Part shown: piece by piece, positions 34,780 to 44,806 of the stretch
Layout: every line of letters starts with the position of its first letter
How positions within the stretch are numbered: the first letter of the stretch is position 1
Source of the DNA: Novosphingobium pentaromativorans US6-1
Lineage (GTDB): Bacteria; Pseudomonadota; Alphaproteobacteria; Sphingomonadales; Sphingomonadaceae
Assembly: GCF_000767465.1 (NCBI RefSeq)
Contig: NZ_CP009291.1
Location: 2,125,501 to 2,189,500 of the forward strand
Direction: 5' to 3'
DNA length: 64,000 nucleotides
Position numbers and translations under genes: made by a program
The notes under the pieces: model-generated
Database searches by the model: none
Seen by the model: the letters and a program-made list of their open reading frames with translations, nothing else
What the model was told of the DNA's origin: nothing

Positions 34780-35181
34780 TCAGCTGCGGCAATTGCCGAC
34801 GCGCCGTCCTTCCGCCGCATAAACGAAGGGACGACCGTCCACGATACCCTGGCTGTCGATCTGGATCAGGCCATCGGTCTCTCGCCGGATATGTGTGCGG
34901 CCATAGCCCTGACCGCGGCACGTATACTGAACCGTTACCTCGTTCGGCGTGTCCTCGACGATGACGGTGCTGCAGTTGAGGCCCTGATGGCGCAGCTGGA
35001 TCAGCTTGCGACCATTGTCGAGACAGATGTTGCTCTGCCCGGCACCGTCCCTCTGGCGCAGCTCCCAGTCGCCGCTGTCGAGATGATCGAGCATCGACAG
35101 GGAGTTCCGCTCCCCGTAGGCCGGCAAGGCCACGGCAAGCGAGGCACCGCCAAACAGCATTGCCAACGCAAATTTGCTCAT
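34780..35181 (-). CDS. DUF3617-like secreted protein
   Basis: This protein of about 133 residues has a signal peptide (FALAMLFGGASLAVALPAYG) and a domain resembling DUF3617, with ICLDNGRKLIQLRHQGLNC and VQYTCRGQGYGRTHIRRE. Three to four cysteines may form disulfides in the periplasm. Function is unknown. The start is uncertain: a GTG at 35196 would add five residues. Confidence 0.78.
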   Translation of the reverse strand: MSKFALAMLFGGASLAVALPAYGERNSLSMLDHLDSGDWELRQRDGAGQSNICLDNGRKLIQLRHQGLNCSTVIVEDTPNEVTVQYTCRGQGYGRTHIRRETDGLIQIDSQGIVDGRPFVYAAEGRRVGNCRS

Positions 35182-35296
35182 CTTTCCAGTCGTCACCCTT
35201 GAGGCATGACTACAAGAGTCTTCGCCAATTCAGTCATTCAGTGCCAATATCGGCAATCCGGACATGAAAAACAAGGACCCGGCAGCCAAGCCGCTG

Positions 35297-36208
35297 TTAA
35301 ACCGGGATTTGCAATACTTTCGAACAGAAAGCACAGTCGACCGGAATCGTCCCGTCGTCATCGCGCATCTCCGCCAGTTCTTTTTCCTCGAAGCGGGAAA
35401 GAATCGACTGGTAATGTTCCACCGTACAACGGCAACCGCGTCGAAGATGTCCGAGTTGCTCGACGCGAACTTCGCTTTCCTCATGGAACAGGCGCCAGAC
35501 TAGCTGCTCGAGATTGAGGACGGGATCGACCAGCTCTTCGGGCCTGGTGCTGCCTGCCATGATCGAAACATGGGCCCAATCGGGATGGTCTTCCTGCGCG
35601 TGGAGCCGCTCCTTGCCCTCTTCGCCTTCGGGCAGGTGCTGGACCAGCAGGCCGCCGGCCACGCAGCGCGGGTCGTTGGAGCGGACCGCCACGCGGATCA
35701 GCGTGGGCACCTGCTCGGATTGCGCGAAGTAGGATTCGCAGGCCTGAGCTAGCGATTCCCCTTCCAGCGGTACCACGCCCTGGTAACGCTCCTTGGTCAC
35801 CGCTAGGTCGAACGTGATCGCGAAGTATCCCTTGCCGAAGAGCGCTTCCAGCGAAGTCTCGTCTTCGCCGAGCTTGGCCAGGAGCGCTTCGTCGTGACGG
35901 ACGTAGCCGCGGATCTCGCCGTCGCGGTAATCACATACCATCAAGTCGACTGGACCGCCCTCCGCCTGCGCCTGCACCGTCAGCTGCGAACCGTTCTCCT
36001 TGAGGAGCGAGCCCATGAGAGCCGTCAACACCAGGGCCTCGGCAAGCAGGTGCTTGACCTTCACGGGATAGTCATGCGCCGACAGGACGGTCTCGAGCGC
36101 AGGCCCCAGCCGCACGACCCGCCCGCGGGCATGGCGATCGGGAACCGTGAACGCGAGGACCCGGTCGAAGCCGGTTTCCTCGCTCACGATCAGATAGTCC
36201 TCGCTCAC
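35297..36208 (-). CDS. hslO: Redox-regulated molecular chaperone Hsp33
   Basis: Hsp33 is a holdase chaperone switched on by oxidation and unfolding in the cytoplasm. The 303-residue protein has the N-terminal core (about 1-220) and the C-terminal zinc-binding redox switch with CRC and CAFC motifs ([21 protein letters not shown]). The GTG at 36208 overlaps the argF stop by four bases (GTGA), so it is translated after argF. The argD-argF-hslO order recurs in alphaproteobacteria. Confidence 0.95.
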   Translation of the reverse strand: MSEDYLIVSEETGFDRVLAFTVPDRHARGRVVRLGPALETVLSAHDYPVKVKHLLAEALVLTALMGSLLKENGSQLTVQAQAEGGPVDLMVCDYRDGEIRGYVRHDEALLAKLGEDETSLEALFGKGYFAITFDLAVTKERYQGVVPLEGESLAQACESYFAQSEQVPTLIRVAVRSNDPRCVAGGLLVQHLPEGEEGKERLHAQEDHPDWAHVSIMAGSTRPEELVDPVLNLEQLVWRLFHEESEVRVEQLGHLRRGCRCTVEHYQSILSRFEEKELAEMRDDDGTIPVDCAFCSKVLQIPV

Positions 36209-37131
36209 AGCTTGCCCAGTGCCCACAACAGGACGGACTTCTGCGAATGGAGGCGGTTCTCCGCCTCATCCCAGACGGCAGACTGCGGTCCGTCGATCAC
36301 TTCGTTGGTCACTTCCTCCTCGCGGTGCGCGGGCAGGCAGTGCAGGAACATCGCACGGGGATCGGCCTGCGCCATGAGCGCCGCATTGACCTGATAGGGC
36401 TGCATCGCCGCGACGTGCTTTTCCCCGCCCGGCTGGCCCATCGACACCCAGGTATCGGTTACGACGACTTGCGCCCCCTTGACCGCTTCGGCCGGATCCT
36501 GGGTAAGGATCACCTCGGCCCCGGCAGCGCGCGCCTGCTCGATGAAGCCGGCGTTCGGCTCATAGCCGGCAGGCCCGCCGATACGCACGGTGAACTTCAT
36601 CTGCCCCGCCGCCTCGATCAGCGAATTGGCGACATTGTTGCCGTCCCCGAGCCACGCGACCTGAAGACCGGGCAGCGCGAACCCGCGTTCGACGACGGTC
36701 AGCAGGTCCGCGACGATCTGGCACGGGTGCGACAGGTCGGTCAGGCCGTTGATCACCGGAACTTCGGCATAATGCGCCAGCTCCTCGATCTTGGCGTGAT
36801 CATCGGTACGGATCATGATCGCGTCGACCATGCGGCTGAGCACGCGTGCGGTGTCGGCCACGGTCTCGCCGCGGCCGAGTTGCGTGCTTCCCGCCTCCAT
36901 GATGAGCGCGCTGCCTCCCAGCTGGCGCATCGCCATGTCGAAGGATACGCGGGTGCGGGTCGAATTCTTCTCGAAGATCATCGCCAGAACGTGGCCCGCC
37001 AGGGGCGCGTCCGCATCGGGACGAGCCTTGGGCCAATCCTTGCGCGCCGCCTTGCGATCGATCGCATCGTTCAGCATCGCGGCGATCGTGTCACCGCCTG
37101 CGTCAGACAGGCTGAGGAAATGCCGGGTCAT
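36205..37131 (-). CDS. argF: Ornithine carbamoyltransferase
   Basis: This 308-residue cytoplasmic enzyme joins carbamoyl phosphate and ornithine to citrulline in arginine synthesis. It carries the carbamoyl-phosphate motif [15 protein letters not shown] and the ornithine-site motif [12 protein letters not shown]. Its start overlaps the argD stop by one base, and its stop overlaps the hslO start. Length is normal. Confidence 0.97.
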   Translation of the reverse strand: MTRHFLSLSDAGGDTIAAMLNDAIDRKAARKDWPKARPDADAPLAGHVLAMIFEKNSTRTRVSFDMAMRQLGGSALIMEAGSTQLGRGETVADTARVLSRMVDAIMIRTDDHAKIEELAHYAEVPVINGLTDLSHPCQIVADLLTVVERGFALPGLQVAWLGDGNNVANSLIEAAGQMKFTVRIGGPAGYEPNAGFIEQARAAGAEVILTQDPAEAVKGAQVVVTDTWVSMGQPGGEKHVAAMQPYQVNAALMAQADPRAMFLHCLPAHREEEVTNEVIDGPQSAVWDEAENRLHSQKSVLLWALGKL

Positions 37132-38321
37132 CAGGATACCTCTTCGGGCTTGTAGCTGGCCGCTGCGGCTGACAGCTTTTCCATGAATTCGTCGATGTGG
37201 CTGTCATCGATCACGAGCGGCGGCAACACGCGTACCACGTTGTCGCCGGCCGAAACCGCGAGAACCTGGTGATTGTCGCGCATGTGCGCCACGAAGGGAC
37301 GTGGCTCGACCTTCATCTTCAGCCCGATGAACAGGCCGCGACCACGGACCAGTTCGAAGAGATCCGGGTAGTTGCCGATGAACTGTTCGAGACGCGCCTT
37401 CAGCCGCTCACCCGTCGCGCGTACGCCTTCAAGGAACTCATCGTCGGCGATCACGTCGAGCACTGCGCCGATCGCGGCCATTGCGAAAGGGTTGCCGCCG
37501 TAGGTCGAACCGTGTGTTCCTGCGACCATGCCGCGGGCAGCCTTTTCGGTGGCAAGGCAGGCGCCAACCGGGAAGCCGCCGCCGATGCCCTTGGCCGTCG
37601 CCATGATGTCCGGCTCGATACCGTACTGTTCGTAGGCATAGAGCGTGCCCGAACGACCCACACCGCTCTGCACTTCGTCGAGTACGAGCATCAGGTCATG
37701 TTCGTCGCAAAGCTGACGCAGGCCATGCAGGAAAGCCTCGTCGGCGATGCGGATGCCGCCTTCGCCCTGTATCGGCTCTACCAGGAACCCGGCAGTGTTG
37801 GGCCCGATCGCCGCCCTGGCGGCTTCGAGATCGTTGAAATCGACGTACTTGAAGCCGGGCAGCAGGGGCAGGAAGCCCTTGTGCATCTTTTCCTGGCTGG
37901 ACGCGCTGATCGTCGCCATCGTGCGGCCGTGGAAGGCATTGTTGAAGGTGATGAGTTCATATTTCTCATCGTTGCCGACCGACTGGTGATAGGCACGCGC
38001 CGTCTTGATCGCGCATTCGACCGCCTCGGCGCCCGAATTGGTAAAGAACACCGTATCGGCGAAGGTCAGGTCCACCAGCCGCTGGGCGATGGCTTCGCCC
38101 TGCGGGCTGCCATAGAGGTTCGAGACATGCATCAGGGTCTCGGCCTGCTTCTGCAGCGCGCCGATCAACCCCTTGTGCGAGTGGCCCAGCGCATTGACCG
38201 CAATGCCACTGGCGAAATCGAGGAAGCGGCGGCCGTCTTCGCTGATCAGATGGCAGTGCTCGCCGCGAACGGGCCGAACTCCGCACCGGGGGTATACGGG
38301 CATCAGCGGGGTGATCGACAT
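37131..38321 (-). CDS. argD: Acetylornithine/succinylornithine aminotransferase
   Basis: This 396-residue class III PLP enzyme converts N-acetylglutamate semialdehyde to N-acetylornithine in arginine synthesis. Motifs are [38 protein letters not shown] and the PLP lysine in [14 protein letters not shown]. It is the first gene of argD-argF-hslO. It may also act in lysine synthesis, as ArgD often does. Confidence 0.96.
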   Translation of the reverse strand: MSITPLMPVYPRCGVRPVRGEHCHLISEDGRRFLDFASGIAVNALGHSHKGLIGALQKQAETLMHVSNLYGSPQGEAIAQRLVDLTFADTVFFTNSGAEAVECAIKTARAYHQSVGNDEKYELITFNNAFHGRTMATISASSQEKMHKGFLPLLPGFKYVDFNDLEAARAAIGPNTAGFLVEPIQGEGGIRIADEAFLHGLRQLCDEHDLMLVLDEVQSGVGRSGTLYAYEQYGIEPDIMATAKGIGGGFPVGACLATEKAARGMVAGTHGSTYGGNPFAMAAIGAVLDVIADDEFLEGVRATGERLKARLEQFIGNYPDLFELVRGRGLFIGLKMKVEPRPFVAHMRDNHQVLAVSAGDNVVRVLPPLVIDDSHIDEFMEKLSAAAASYKPEEVS

Positions 38322-38367
38322 GTCGGTAATCCTCGAAACGAATCAATGAGACGAAATGGTAAATCGC

Positions 38368-38400
38368 AAACGACAAATGGCGGCCCTATCCGGACCGCCA
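38368..38400 (-). terminator. Probable terminator between csp and argD
   Basis: A stem with arms 38378-38386 and 38392-38400 (eight of nine pairs) and a five-base loop is followed on the minus strand by a T-rich stretch (TTTGTCGTTT). It would end the cold-shock protein transcript before argD. A second short stem (CCGGTC-AAAC-GACCGG) lies at about 38431-38446 without a T-run. Confidence 0.6.
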
Positions 38401-38461
38401 TCTGCGCGCTTTTATGCTGTTGCAATGCCCCGGTCAAACGACCGGGATCAAAGCAGGCTGA

Positions 38462-39229
38462 TCAACCCTGAAGCGGCGACAGGTTGACCGCCGAGTACTT
38501 GCCTCGTCGATCGACCTCGATGTCGAATTCCACGCGATCGCCTTCGTTCAGGGCGCTGAGGCCGGAACGCTCGACTGCGCTGATGTGAACGAAGGCATCG
38601 GGCTGCCCATCGTCACGGGTGATGAAGCCAAAGCCCTTCATCGAATTGAAGAACTTCACCGTGCCGGTGGCCTTTTCGCCGGTCAGCTGGCGCTGCGGTG
38701 CAGCCTCGCGCTTCTGCACGGGGATCACGTCGCCGACGACCACGAGGTCGGTCGCCGAAACCTTGCCGCCGCGATCGACGAGCTGGAATTCAAGCTGCTG
38801 ACCCTCGGCCAGGCCTTCGAGACCGGCACGCTCGACCGAGCTGATGTGCACGAACACATCGTCACCGCCTTCATCGCGCTGGATGAAGCCGAAGCCCTTT
38901 GCCGAATTGAAAAACTTTACGACGCCACGGCCCTGACCGACGACCTGGGCCGGCATACCGCCGCCACGCGGACCGCCGCCGCCACCGCCGCCGAAGCCGC
39001 GACCACCACCGCCGCCGCCGCCGAAGCCGCCGCCGCGCGGGCCACCGCCACCGCGGTCGTCACCACCGCCGCCGAAGCGATCACCGCCTCCGCCAAAACG
39101 GTCGCCACCGCCGAAGCGATCGCCGCCTCCAAATCGATCCTGCCCGGCGAAGAACGGATCGAAATCGTCCTCTCCAAACCGATCCCGCTTATCGCGTCCC
39201 CTTCCGCGACGACCTCTATCAAAACCCAT
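38462..39229 (-). CDS. Double cold-shock-domain protein with glycine-rich repeats
   Basis: This 255-residue RNA-binding protein has an unusual layout: a basic, Arg/Asp-rich start, a glycine-rich region (about 30-95) with repeated DRFGGG units, and two cold-shock domains (about 100-170 and 190-255). Each domain has RNP1 (KGFGFIQRD, KGFGFITRD) and RNP2 (VFVHIS, AFVHIS). Single-domain Csp proteins are about 70 residues; two-domain forms occur in alphaproteobacteria (CspC/CspD of Caulobacter), but the Gly-rich tail is an extension. The ATG at 39229 (MGFDRGRRGRG) fits best; an upstream start at 39265 is possible. Confidence 0.9.
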   Translation of the reverse strand: MGFDRGRRGRGRDKRDRFGEDDFDPFFAGQDRFGGGDRFGGGDRFGGGGDRFGGGGDDRGGGGPRGGGFGGGGGGGRGFGGGGGGGPRGGGMPAQVVGQGRGVVKFFNSAKGFGFIQRDEGGDDVFVHISSVERAGLEGLAEGQQLEFQLVDRGGKVSATDLVVVGDVIPVQKREAAPQRQLTGEKATGTVKFFNSMKGFGFITRDDGQPDAFVHISAVERSGLSALNEGDRVEFDIEVDRRGKYSAVNLSPLQG

Positions 39230-39529
39230 CTTTACGAACGTACCTTCGATGCGCCCCACAAGCATTCACTCGGTCGCGTGGACGATCCGCGCCGAACGTC
39301 AGAAAATTTGCCACGCAAAGGCATGGATCTTTTCTGCGGTCATGGTTCATACACTAGTCTCAAGCCCATGGCGAACACAATTACGTGCCTTTTTCGTTGA
39401 ACCGCACGGGATTGGACCATGCGGTTCGTAGATTTGGCTTGCAGGTTGCTTAAAGAGCGCCTCTTGATCGCGCCGCCCTGAAGGTGCCATGCGTCTTCGC
39501 AAAGGCCGCCAATTCGGAGAACCACGATC
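39230..39529. other. Divergent intergenic region, csp / sulfurtransferase-like gene
   Basis: These 300 bases hold the promoters of two divergent genes and probably the long 5' leader usual for cold-shock genes. An eight-base inverted repeat (GAACCGCA and TGCGGTTC, 13 bases apart) lies at about 39400-39428. No protein-like small frame and no tRNA are visible. Confidence 0.4.
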
Positions 39530-39958
39530 ATGTTCCGCCAGATTACCGACACCGTTTTCGCCAGCCCGCAGATCGGCCAGGACGCCATTGCGGCCGCGAA
39601 AGACATGGGAATCGTGCGGATTATCAACAATCGTCCCGAAGGTGAAAGCGACGATCAGACCTCGGGAGCGGAAATCGAAGCGGCTGCGAAAGCCGCCGGA
39701 ATGGACTATGTCGCAATCCCGGTAACGCACGCGGGTTTCAGCGAAGCCCAGGTCGACGCGATGTACGATGCGCTGGAAAATGCTGGCGGCCCGGTGCTGG
39801 CCTATTGCCGTTCGGGGACCCGTTCGACCCTGCTCTGGGCCCTCGCGCGGGCAAAGGCAGGCGACAATCCGACCGTGATCGCCTCCAAGGCGGCCGCCGC
39901 AGGCTATGACGTATCCCCGATTCGCCAGCTGATTGAAATGCTCGCTGCGCGGAGCTGA
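39530..39958 (+). CDS. TIGR01244 family sulfur transferase/phosphatase-like protein
   Basis: This 142-residue protein belongs to the DUF442/TIGR01244 family, related to protein-tyrosine phosphatases and fused to BLH sulfur dioxygenases elsewhere. The P-loop is LAYCRSGTRSTLLWALA, with the catalytic Cys and Arg. Related proteins act in hydrogen sulfide detoxification or as phosphatases; which applies here is open. ATG at 39530 (MFRQITDTVFASPQI) fits. It converges with the second PII gene. Confidence 0.9.
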   Translation: MFRQITDTVFASPQIGQDAIAAAKDMGIVRIINNRPEGESDDQTSGAEIEAAAKAAGMDYVAIPVTHAGFSEAQVDAMYDALENAGGPVLAYCRSGTRSTLLWALARAKAGDNPTVIASKAAAAGYDVSPIRQLIEMLAARS

Positions 39959-39979
39959 ACCGGCCGACCGGGCGCGCGA

Positions 39980-40318
39980 TCAGAGCGCCAGTTCGCCCTG
40001 CTCTCCAGTCCGGATGCGCCGGGCATCGGCAAGCTCGTAAACGAAGATCTTGCCGTCGCCGATCTCGTCATTGCACGCGGTGCGGCGAATGACTTCCACG
40101 ATCGATTCGGCAAGGCCGTCCGGAACCGCGATCTCGAGCTTGATCTTGGGCAGCATGGCCGAGGTATATTCCGCGCCGCGGTAAACCTCGGTCTGCCCTC
40201 TCTGGCGTCCGAAACCGCTGACCTCGGAAACCGTCATGCCGGAAATCCCGGCCGATCCGAGTGCGTCCTTCACTTCCGTGAACTTGAAGGGTTTGATGAT
40301 AGCCGTGATGTATTTCAT
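39980..40318 (-). CDS. PII nitrogen regulatory protein, second copy
   Basis: This 112-residue trimeric signal protein binds ATP/ADP and 2-oxoglutarate. The T-loop reads YRGAEYTSAMLPKIKLE, with the uridylylation tyrosine at position 51 retained. The C-terminal signature is [22 protein letters not shown]. It is about 60-65 percent identical by eye to the PII protein encoded upstream of the ammonium transporter. A terminator hairpin lies between the transporter gene and this one, so it may have its own promoter. Confidence 0.94.
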   Translation of the reverse strand: MKYITAIIKPFKFTEVKDALGSAGISGMTVSEVSGFGRQRGQTEVYRGAEYTSAMLPKIKLEIAVPDGLAESIVEVIRRTACNDEIGDGKIFVYELADARRIRTGEQGELAL

Positions 40319-40420
40319 CGCGCACCCCGCCCGCTAGCGCGTTTGTTCCGGCCCGTGCCGAAACCGCGATGCAGCATCCCACATTGCAGCCGCGAAACAT
40401 AGGAAAATGGCGAGAGCATG

Positions 40421-40451
40421 AAAAATGGGCCGGAGCGGCTGGCTCCGGCCC
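40421..40451 (-). terminator. Rho-independent terminator after the ammonium transporter gene
   Basis: A nine-base perfect stem GGGCCGGAG/CTCCGGCCC with a seven-base loop is followed on the minus strand by ATTTTT. It lies about 90 bases after the amt stop and 100 bases before the downstream PII gene. Confidence 0.85.
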
Positions 40452-40541
40452 TTACAGTTTGTGTTCGCAGGAGGAACACCGTTAGGCGGCGACGGATGGG
40501 AGGAGAGGAGGAAGTACCCGCCGCCGCCAAACTCTAGGAAC

Positions 40542-41864
40542 TTAGTTGTAGGCGCGCTCGCCGTGCTCGCCGATGTCGAGGCCTTCCTGCTCGACTTCGG
40601 GAGTGACGCGCAGGCCGGTGATCAGCTTGGCGATGAAGATCGCGATGACGGTGCCGACGGCGGCCCATGCGATCGAGACGAGAACCGCCTGGATCTGGAT
40701 CCACACCTGGGCGCCCATCGCGGTCGAACCGTCGCCCGGTCCGCCAAGGCCCGGCTGATAGACAAAGCCGGTGCCGATGGCGCCGACGATGCCGCCGATG
40801 CCGTGGACGCCGAAAGCGTCGAGCGAGTCATCGTAGCCGAGGGCCGGCTTCACCTTCGAAACCATGATGAAGCAGATGATCGAAGCGATGGCGCCAAGCA
40901 CGATCGCGCCGAACGGGCCCGAGTTGCCAGCTGCCGGGGTGACGGCGACGAGGCCGGCGACGATGCCCGAGCAGAAGCCCAGTGCCGAACCCTTGTGGCC
41001 CGAGAAACGCTCGGCAAGCATCCAGAACAGGCCGGCCGAAGCGGTGGCGACGAAAGTGTTGATCATGGCGAGGCCGGCGGTGCCGTCAGCCTCGAGTTCG
41101 GAACCGGCGTTGAAGCCGAACCAACCCACCCACAGCAGGCCGGTGCCGACCATGGTCAGCGTCATGGAGTGCGGCGGCATCGGTTCGCTCGGGTAGCCCT
41201 TGCGCTTGCCGAGGATCAGCGCGGCAACGAGAGCCGAGACACCGGCGTTGATGTGAACGACCGTACCACCGGCGAAGTCGAGAGCGCCCATCTCGAAGAG
41301 AAGGCCGCCGCCCGCCCACACCATGTGCGCGATCGGGAAATAGACGATGGTGAGCCACACAGCGGTGAAAGCCATCACTGCCGAGAACTTCATGCGCTCG
41401 ACCGTCGCGCCCAGGACGAGGGCGGCGGTGATCGCGGCGAAGGTCATCTGGAAGCAGATGAAGACGTATTCGCTGATGACTTCGTCAGAGAACGTGGCGG
41501 CCGTGCTGTCCGGCGTGGTGTTCGCCAGGAACGCGTTGCCCCAGCTGAAGAAGGCGTTGCCTTCGGGGCCGAAAGCGGTCGAGTAACCATAGACCACCCA
41601 GATGATCATGGCGAGCGCAGCCGCCGCGCCGATCTGGGTCATGGTCGAAAGCATGTTCTTCGAGCGGGTCAGGCCGCCGTAGAACAGGGCAAGGCCGGGC
41701 AGGATCATGAGCAGGACCAGGACGGTCGAGGTCATCATCCAGGCATTGTTACCGGGGTTGGGCACCGGAGCGGCCGCAGCGGCGGCTTCCTGGGCCCAGG
41801 CGGGCATGGCGGCGAACATGGACGCACCGAGTACGCCAGCGCCGCAAATCATCTTGCGGATCAT
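40542..41864 (-). CDS. amtB: Ammonium transporter
   Basis: This 440-residue inner-membrane channel conducts ammonia/ammonium. It has a cleavable signal peptide (ending AAMPAWAQ) and eleven hydrophobic helices, with GGLTRSKNMLSTM, HMVWAGGGLLFEMGALDFAGG, the pore-region HINAGVSALVAALILGKRKG, and GVHGIGGIVGAIGTG. The ATG at 41864 follows GGAGGG; a longer start at 41897 would run into the PII gene. It lies 29 bases after the first PII gene and should be blocked by the deuridylylated PII protein when nitrogen is plentiful. Confidence 0.96.
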   Translation of the reverse strand: MIRKMICGAGVLGASMFAAMPAWAQEAAAAAAPVPNPGNNAWMMTSTVLVLLMILPGLALFYGGLTRSKNMLSTMTQIGAAAALAMIIWVVYGYSTAFGPEGNAFFSWGNAFLANTTPDSTAATFSDEVISEYVFICFQMTFAAITAALVLGATVERMKFSAVMAFTAVWLTIVYFPIAHMVWAGGGLLFEMGALDFAGGTVVHINAGVSALVAALILGKRKGYPSEPMPPHSMTLTMVGTGLLWVGWFGFNAGSELEADGTAGLAMINTFVATASAGLFWMLAERFSGHKGSALGFCSGIVAGLVAVTPAAGNSGPFGAIVLGAIASIICFIMVSKVKPALGYDDSLDAFGVHGIGGIVGAIGTGFVYQPGLGGPGDGSTAMGAQVWIQIQAVLVSIAWAAVGTVIAIFIAKLITGLRVTPEVEQEGLDIGEHGERAYN

Positions 41865-41893
41865 CGTGGATTCCCTCCTGTCGGAAGCGCCTG

Positions 41894-42298
<405 letters not shown>

Positions 42299-42383
42299 TT
42301 ACGGAATGGCAAGATTCAAGGCGGACTCGAACGCGTCTGCCTCAACTCAGGCACAGGTCAACGCCTGATTCCTGAGCAGTTGC

Positions 42384-43088
42384 CTATTTTTTAGGCAACA
42401 CCAGCGAGGCATGGACGGGCAGGTGGTCCGATCCGACCGCCGATAGCGGACTATGGTGGACCTTCGCTTCGAGCACTTCCCATTGACGCGACACGATAAT
42501 GCGATCCAGCCGGGCAATCGGCCTGCGCGCAGGGAAACTCTGCCCTGGCGCAAGGATCTGCCAACTGGCGTCGAATTCACGAAAACAGCCACCGTGGACG
42601 GCCCATTCGTTGAGATCGCCCATCAGCACCGTGGGGCAATCGTGATCGCACTCGGCAACATGGGTAAGGACGCTGCGGATCTGGTGGCGTCGGCGAAGGC
42701 CCGACAGGTCGAGGTGCATGCCCACCACACGGAAACGATGGCCTTCCACCATGAGATCGGCCCGCACCGCCCCGCGCGGCTCCAGGACCGGCAAGGGTAC
42801 GGGCGCCGCTTCGACAATGTCTATGCCCTTGCGCACGAGGATCGCGTTCCCGTGCCAGCCCAGACTGTCGGGTTTCATCGACATCGGGACCGGACGGTAA
42901 TCCGTCGCATCGTGGATCGCGTCGAGGGGCAGCGCCGTCATCCGCCTGCCGAAGCGACGGTCGACCTCCTGCAGGGCCACGATATCGGCATCGACTTCGC
43001 GCAGGATGCGCAGGATGCGCTCATGGTCGCGTCGGCGATCGAGACCGACCGCCTTGTGGATGTTGTAGCTGGCGAACCTGATCTTCAC
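42384..43088 (-). CDS. Endonuclease/exonuclease/phosphatase family protein
   Basis: This 234-residue metal-dependent phosphoesterase has the EEP fold motifs: FASYNIHKAVGLD, DIVALQEVDRRFG, VLMGDLNEW, RLDRIIVS and the final SDHLPVHASL. Substrate could be DNA, a phospholipid head group or a nucleotide. I start it at the GTG at 43088 (VKIRFASYN) with AGGAGCGG upstream; the upstream ATG at 43163 would add 25 low-complexity residues. It is the upstream neighbour of the glnK promoter, on the same strand. Confidence 0.88.
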   Translation of the reverse strand: MKIRFASYNIHKAVGLDRRRDHERILRILREVDADIVALQEVDRRFGRRMTALPLDAIHDATDYRPVPMSMKPDSLGWHGNAILVRKGIDIVEAAPVPLPVLEPRGAVRADLMVEGHRFRVVGMHLDLSGLRRRHQIRSVLTHVAECDHDCPTVLMGDLNEWAVHGGCFREFDASWQILAPGQSFPARRPIARLDRIIVSRQWEVLEAKVHHSPLSAVGSDHLPVHASLVLPKK

Positions 43089-43220
43089 GCGCGAAACCGC
43101 TCCTGCCGCCCCCGACCGGGCCGCCCTTGCAGCAGAGTATCTCCGACGATCCGGAGCTGCCAAGGTCTGTACAGGATCAATCCGCGAGAGAGGGGGAGAG
43201 TTCCCTGCTCAGCGGCCGGA

Positions 43221-44759
43221 TCAACGCTCCTTGGTGGCGCTGAAGGTCAGATCGGGATTGCGTTCCTGCTGGTAGCTGACGTCCCAGGCGGACTTGGCCA
43301 TGAACACCGGATCGCCGTCGCGGTCCTTGGCGAGGTTCATCTTGTTGAAATCCGCAAAGTCCCGGAGCGCCTTGTCGTCGCCCTTGATCCAGCGCGCCGT
43401 GTCGAAGGGCGATGCCTCGAGCACCGCCTCGACCTTGTACTCGGCCTCCAGCCGCGAGATCAGCACGTCGAGCTGGAGCTGGCCGACGACGCCGACGATC
43501 CACTGCGAGCCGATCTCCGGATAGAAGACCTGGATCACGCCCTCTTCGGACAGGTCGTCGAGCGCCTTGCGCAGCTGCTTGGTCTTGGTCGGATCCCTGA
43601 GCGCGACGCGCCGCAGGATTTCCGGCGCGAAGTTGGGCAGGCCGGTGAAGCGGATCTGGTTCTTCTCGGACAGGGTATCGCCGACGCGCAAGGTGCCGTG
43701 GTTGGGGATTCCGATGATATCGCCAGGCTCGGCGCTGTCCGCGATCTCACGGTCCTGCGCGAAGAAGAGGATCGGCGAGTGCACCGCGATCGGCTTGCCC
43801 AGCCCCGACGGCGTCAGCTTCATCCCGCGCTTGAAGGTGCCCGAGACCAGCCGCATGAAGGCGATGCGGTCGCGGTGCATCGGGTCCATGTTGGCCTGGA
43901 CCTTGAAGATGAAGCCAGTGACTTCCTTGTGCTCGGGATCGACCGGCCCTGCCTCGGTCGGCTGCGGGCGCGGCGGCGGCGCGAAGTTGGCGATCGCCTC
44001 GATCAGTTCGACCACGCCGAAGTTCTTGAGCGCGGAACCGAAGAACACCGGAGTCAGGTCGCCCCCGCGATAGGCCTCGATGTCGAATTCGGGATAGCCG
44101 GCCTGGGCCAGCTCGATTTCCTCCGCGACTTCCTCGGGCAGTTCGACGTTTTCGTCGACCTTGCCGAGGAATTCCTTGCTGCCGCCTTCCGGACGGCTGA
44201 CCTTGCCGCTCTTGAGATCGAGAATGCCCTGGAAGAGGCCACCCATGCCGACCGGCCACGACATCGGGCAGACATCGAGCGCAAGCATGTCGGCCACTTC
44301 GTCGAGCAGGTCGAAACAGGCCCGGCCTTCGCGGTCGACCTTGTTGACGAAAGTGATGATCGGCACCGACCGCAGACGACAGACCTCGAACAGCTTGCGG
44401 GTCTGCGGCTCGATGCCCTTGGCCGCGTCGATGACCATGATCGCCGAATCGACCGCGGTTAGCGTGCGGTAGGTGTCCTCGGAGAAGTCTTCGTGGCCCG
44501 GCGTGTCGAGCAGGTTGAATGTGATCGTGTTGCCATCGGCATCGGTACGCTCGAAAGTCATGACCGAGCTGGTCACCGAGATGCCGCGCTGCTGTTCGAT
44601 CTTCATCCAGTCCGAGCGCGCGCGGCGCGCCTGGCCGCGCGCCTTGACCTGTCCGGCAAGGTGAATCGCCCCGCCCTGAAGCAGGAGCTTCTCGGTCAGG
44701 GTCGTCTTGCCCGCGTCAGGATGCGAGATAATGGCGAAGGTGCGGCGCGATGCAGTCAT
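43221..44759 (-). CDS. prfC: Peptide chain release factor 3
   Basis: RF3 is the GTPase that recycles RF1/RF2 from the ribosome after peptide release. The 512-residue protein has G1 ISHPDAGKTTLTEKLLL, switch region QQRGISVTSSVM, G3 DTPGHEDFSEDT and G4 FVNKVDREG. It then has domain II and the RF3-specific C-terminal domain. Length is typical (about 530). ATG at 44759. Identification is firm; EF-G and LepA are longer. Confidence 0.97.
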   Translation of the reverse strand: MTASRRTFAIISHPDAGKTTLTEKLLLQGGAIHLAGQVKARGQARRARSDWMKIEQQRGISVTSSVMTFERTDADGNTITFNLLDTPGHEDFSEDTYRTLTAVDSAIMVIDAAKGIEPQTRKLFEVCRLRSVPIITFVNKVDREGRACFDLLDEVADMLALDVCPMSWPVGMGGLFQGILDLKSGKVSRPEGGSKEFLGKVDENVELPEEVAEEIELAQAGYPEFDIEAYRGGDLTPVFFGSALKNFGVVELIEAIANFAPPPRPQPTEAGPVDPEHKEVTGFIFKVQANMDPMHRDRIAFMRLVSGTFKRGMKLTPSGLGKPIAVHSPILFFAQDREIADSAEPGDIIGIPNHGTLRVGDTLSEKNQIRFTGLPNFAPEILRRVALRDPTKTKQLRKALDDLSEEGVIQVFYPEIGSQWIVGVVGQLQLDVLISRLEAEYKVEAVLEASPFDTARWIKGDDKALRDFADFNKMNLAKDRDGDPVFMAKSAWDVSYQQERNPDLTFSATKER

Positions 44760-44806
44760 GGGCGCGCCTTTAGTGGGGCGCGCGCCTTACCGCAACTTTC
44801 GCGCGC

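Noticed and set aside
38930..39180. Short repeats resembling a CRISPR array
   Set aside because: They are the codons of the Gly-rich DRFGGG repeats of the cold-shock protein; repeats are short, irregular and have no unique spacers.
42453..44462. 669-codon open frame antisense to prfC and the EEP gene
   Set aside because: It crosses two real genes on the other strand and shows no motif; typical shadow of high-GC coding DNA.
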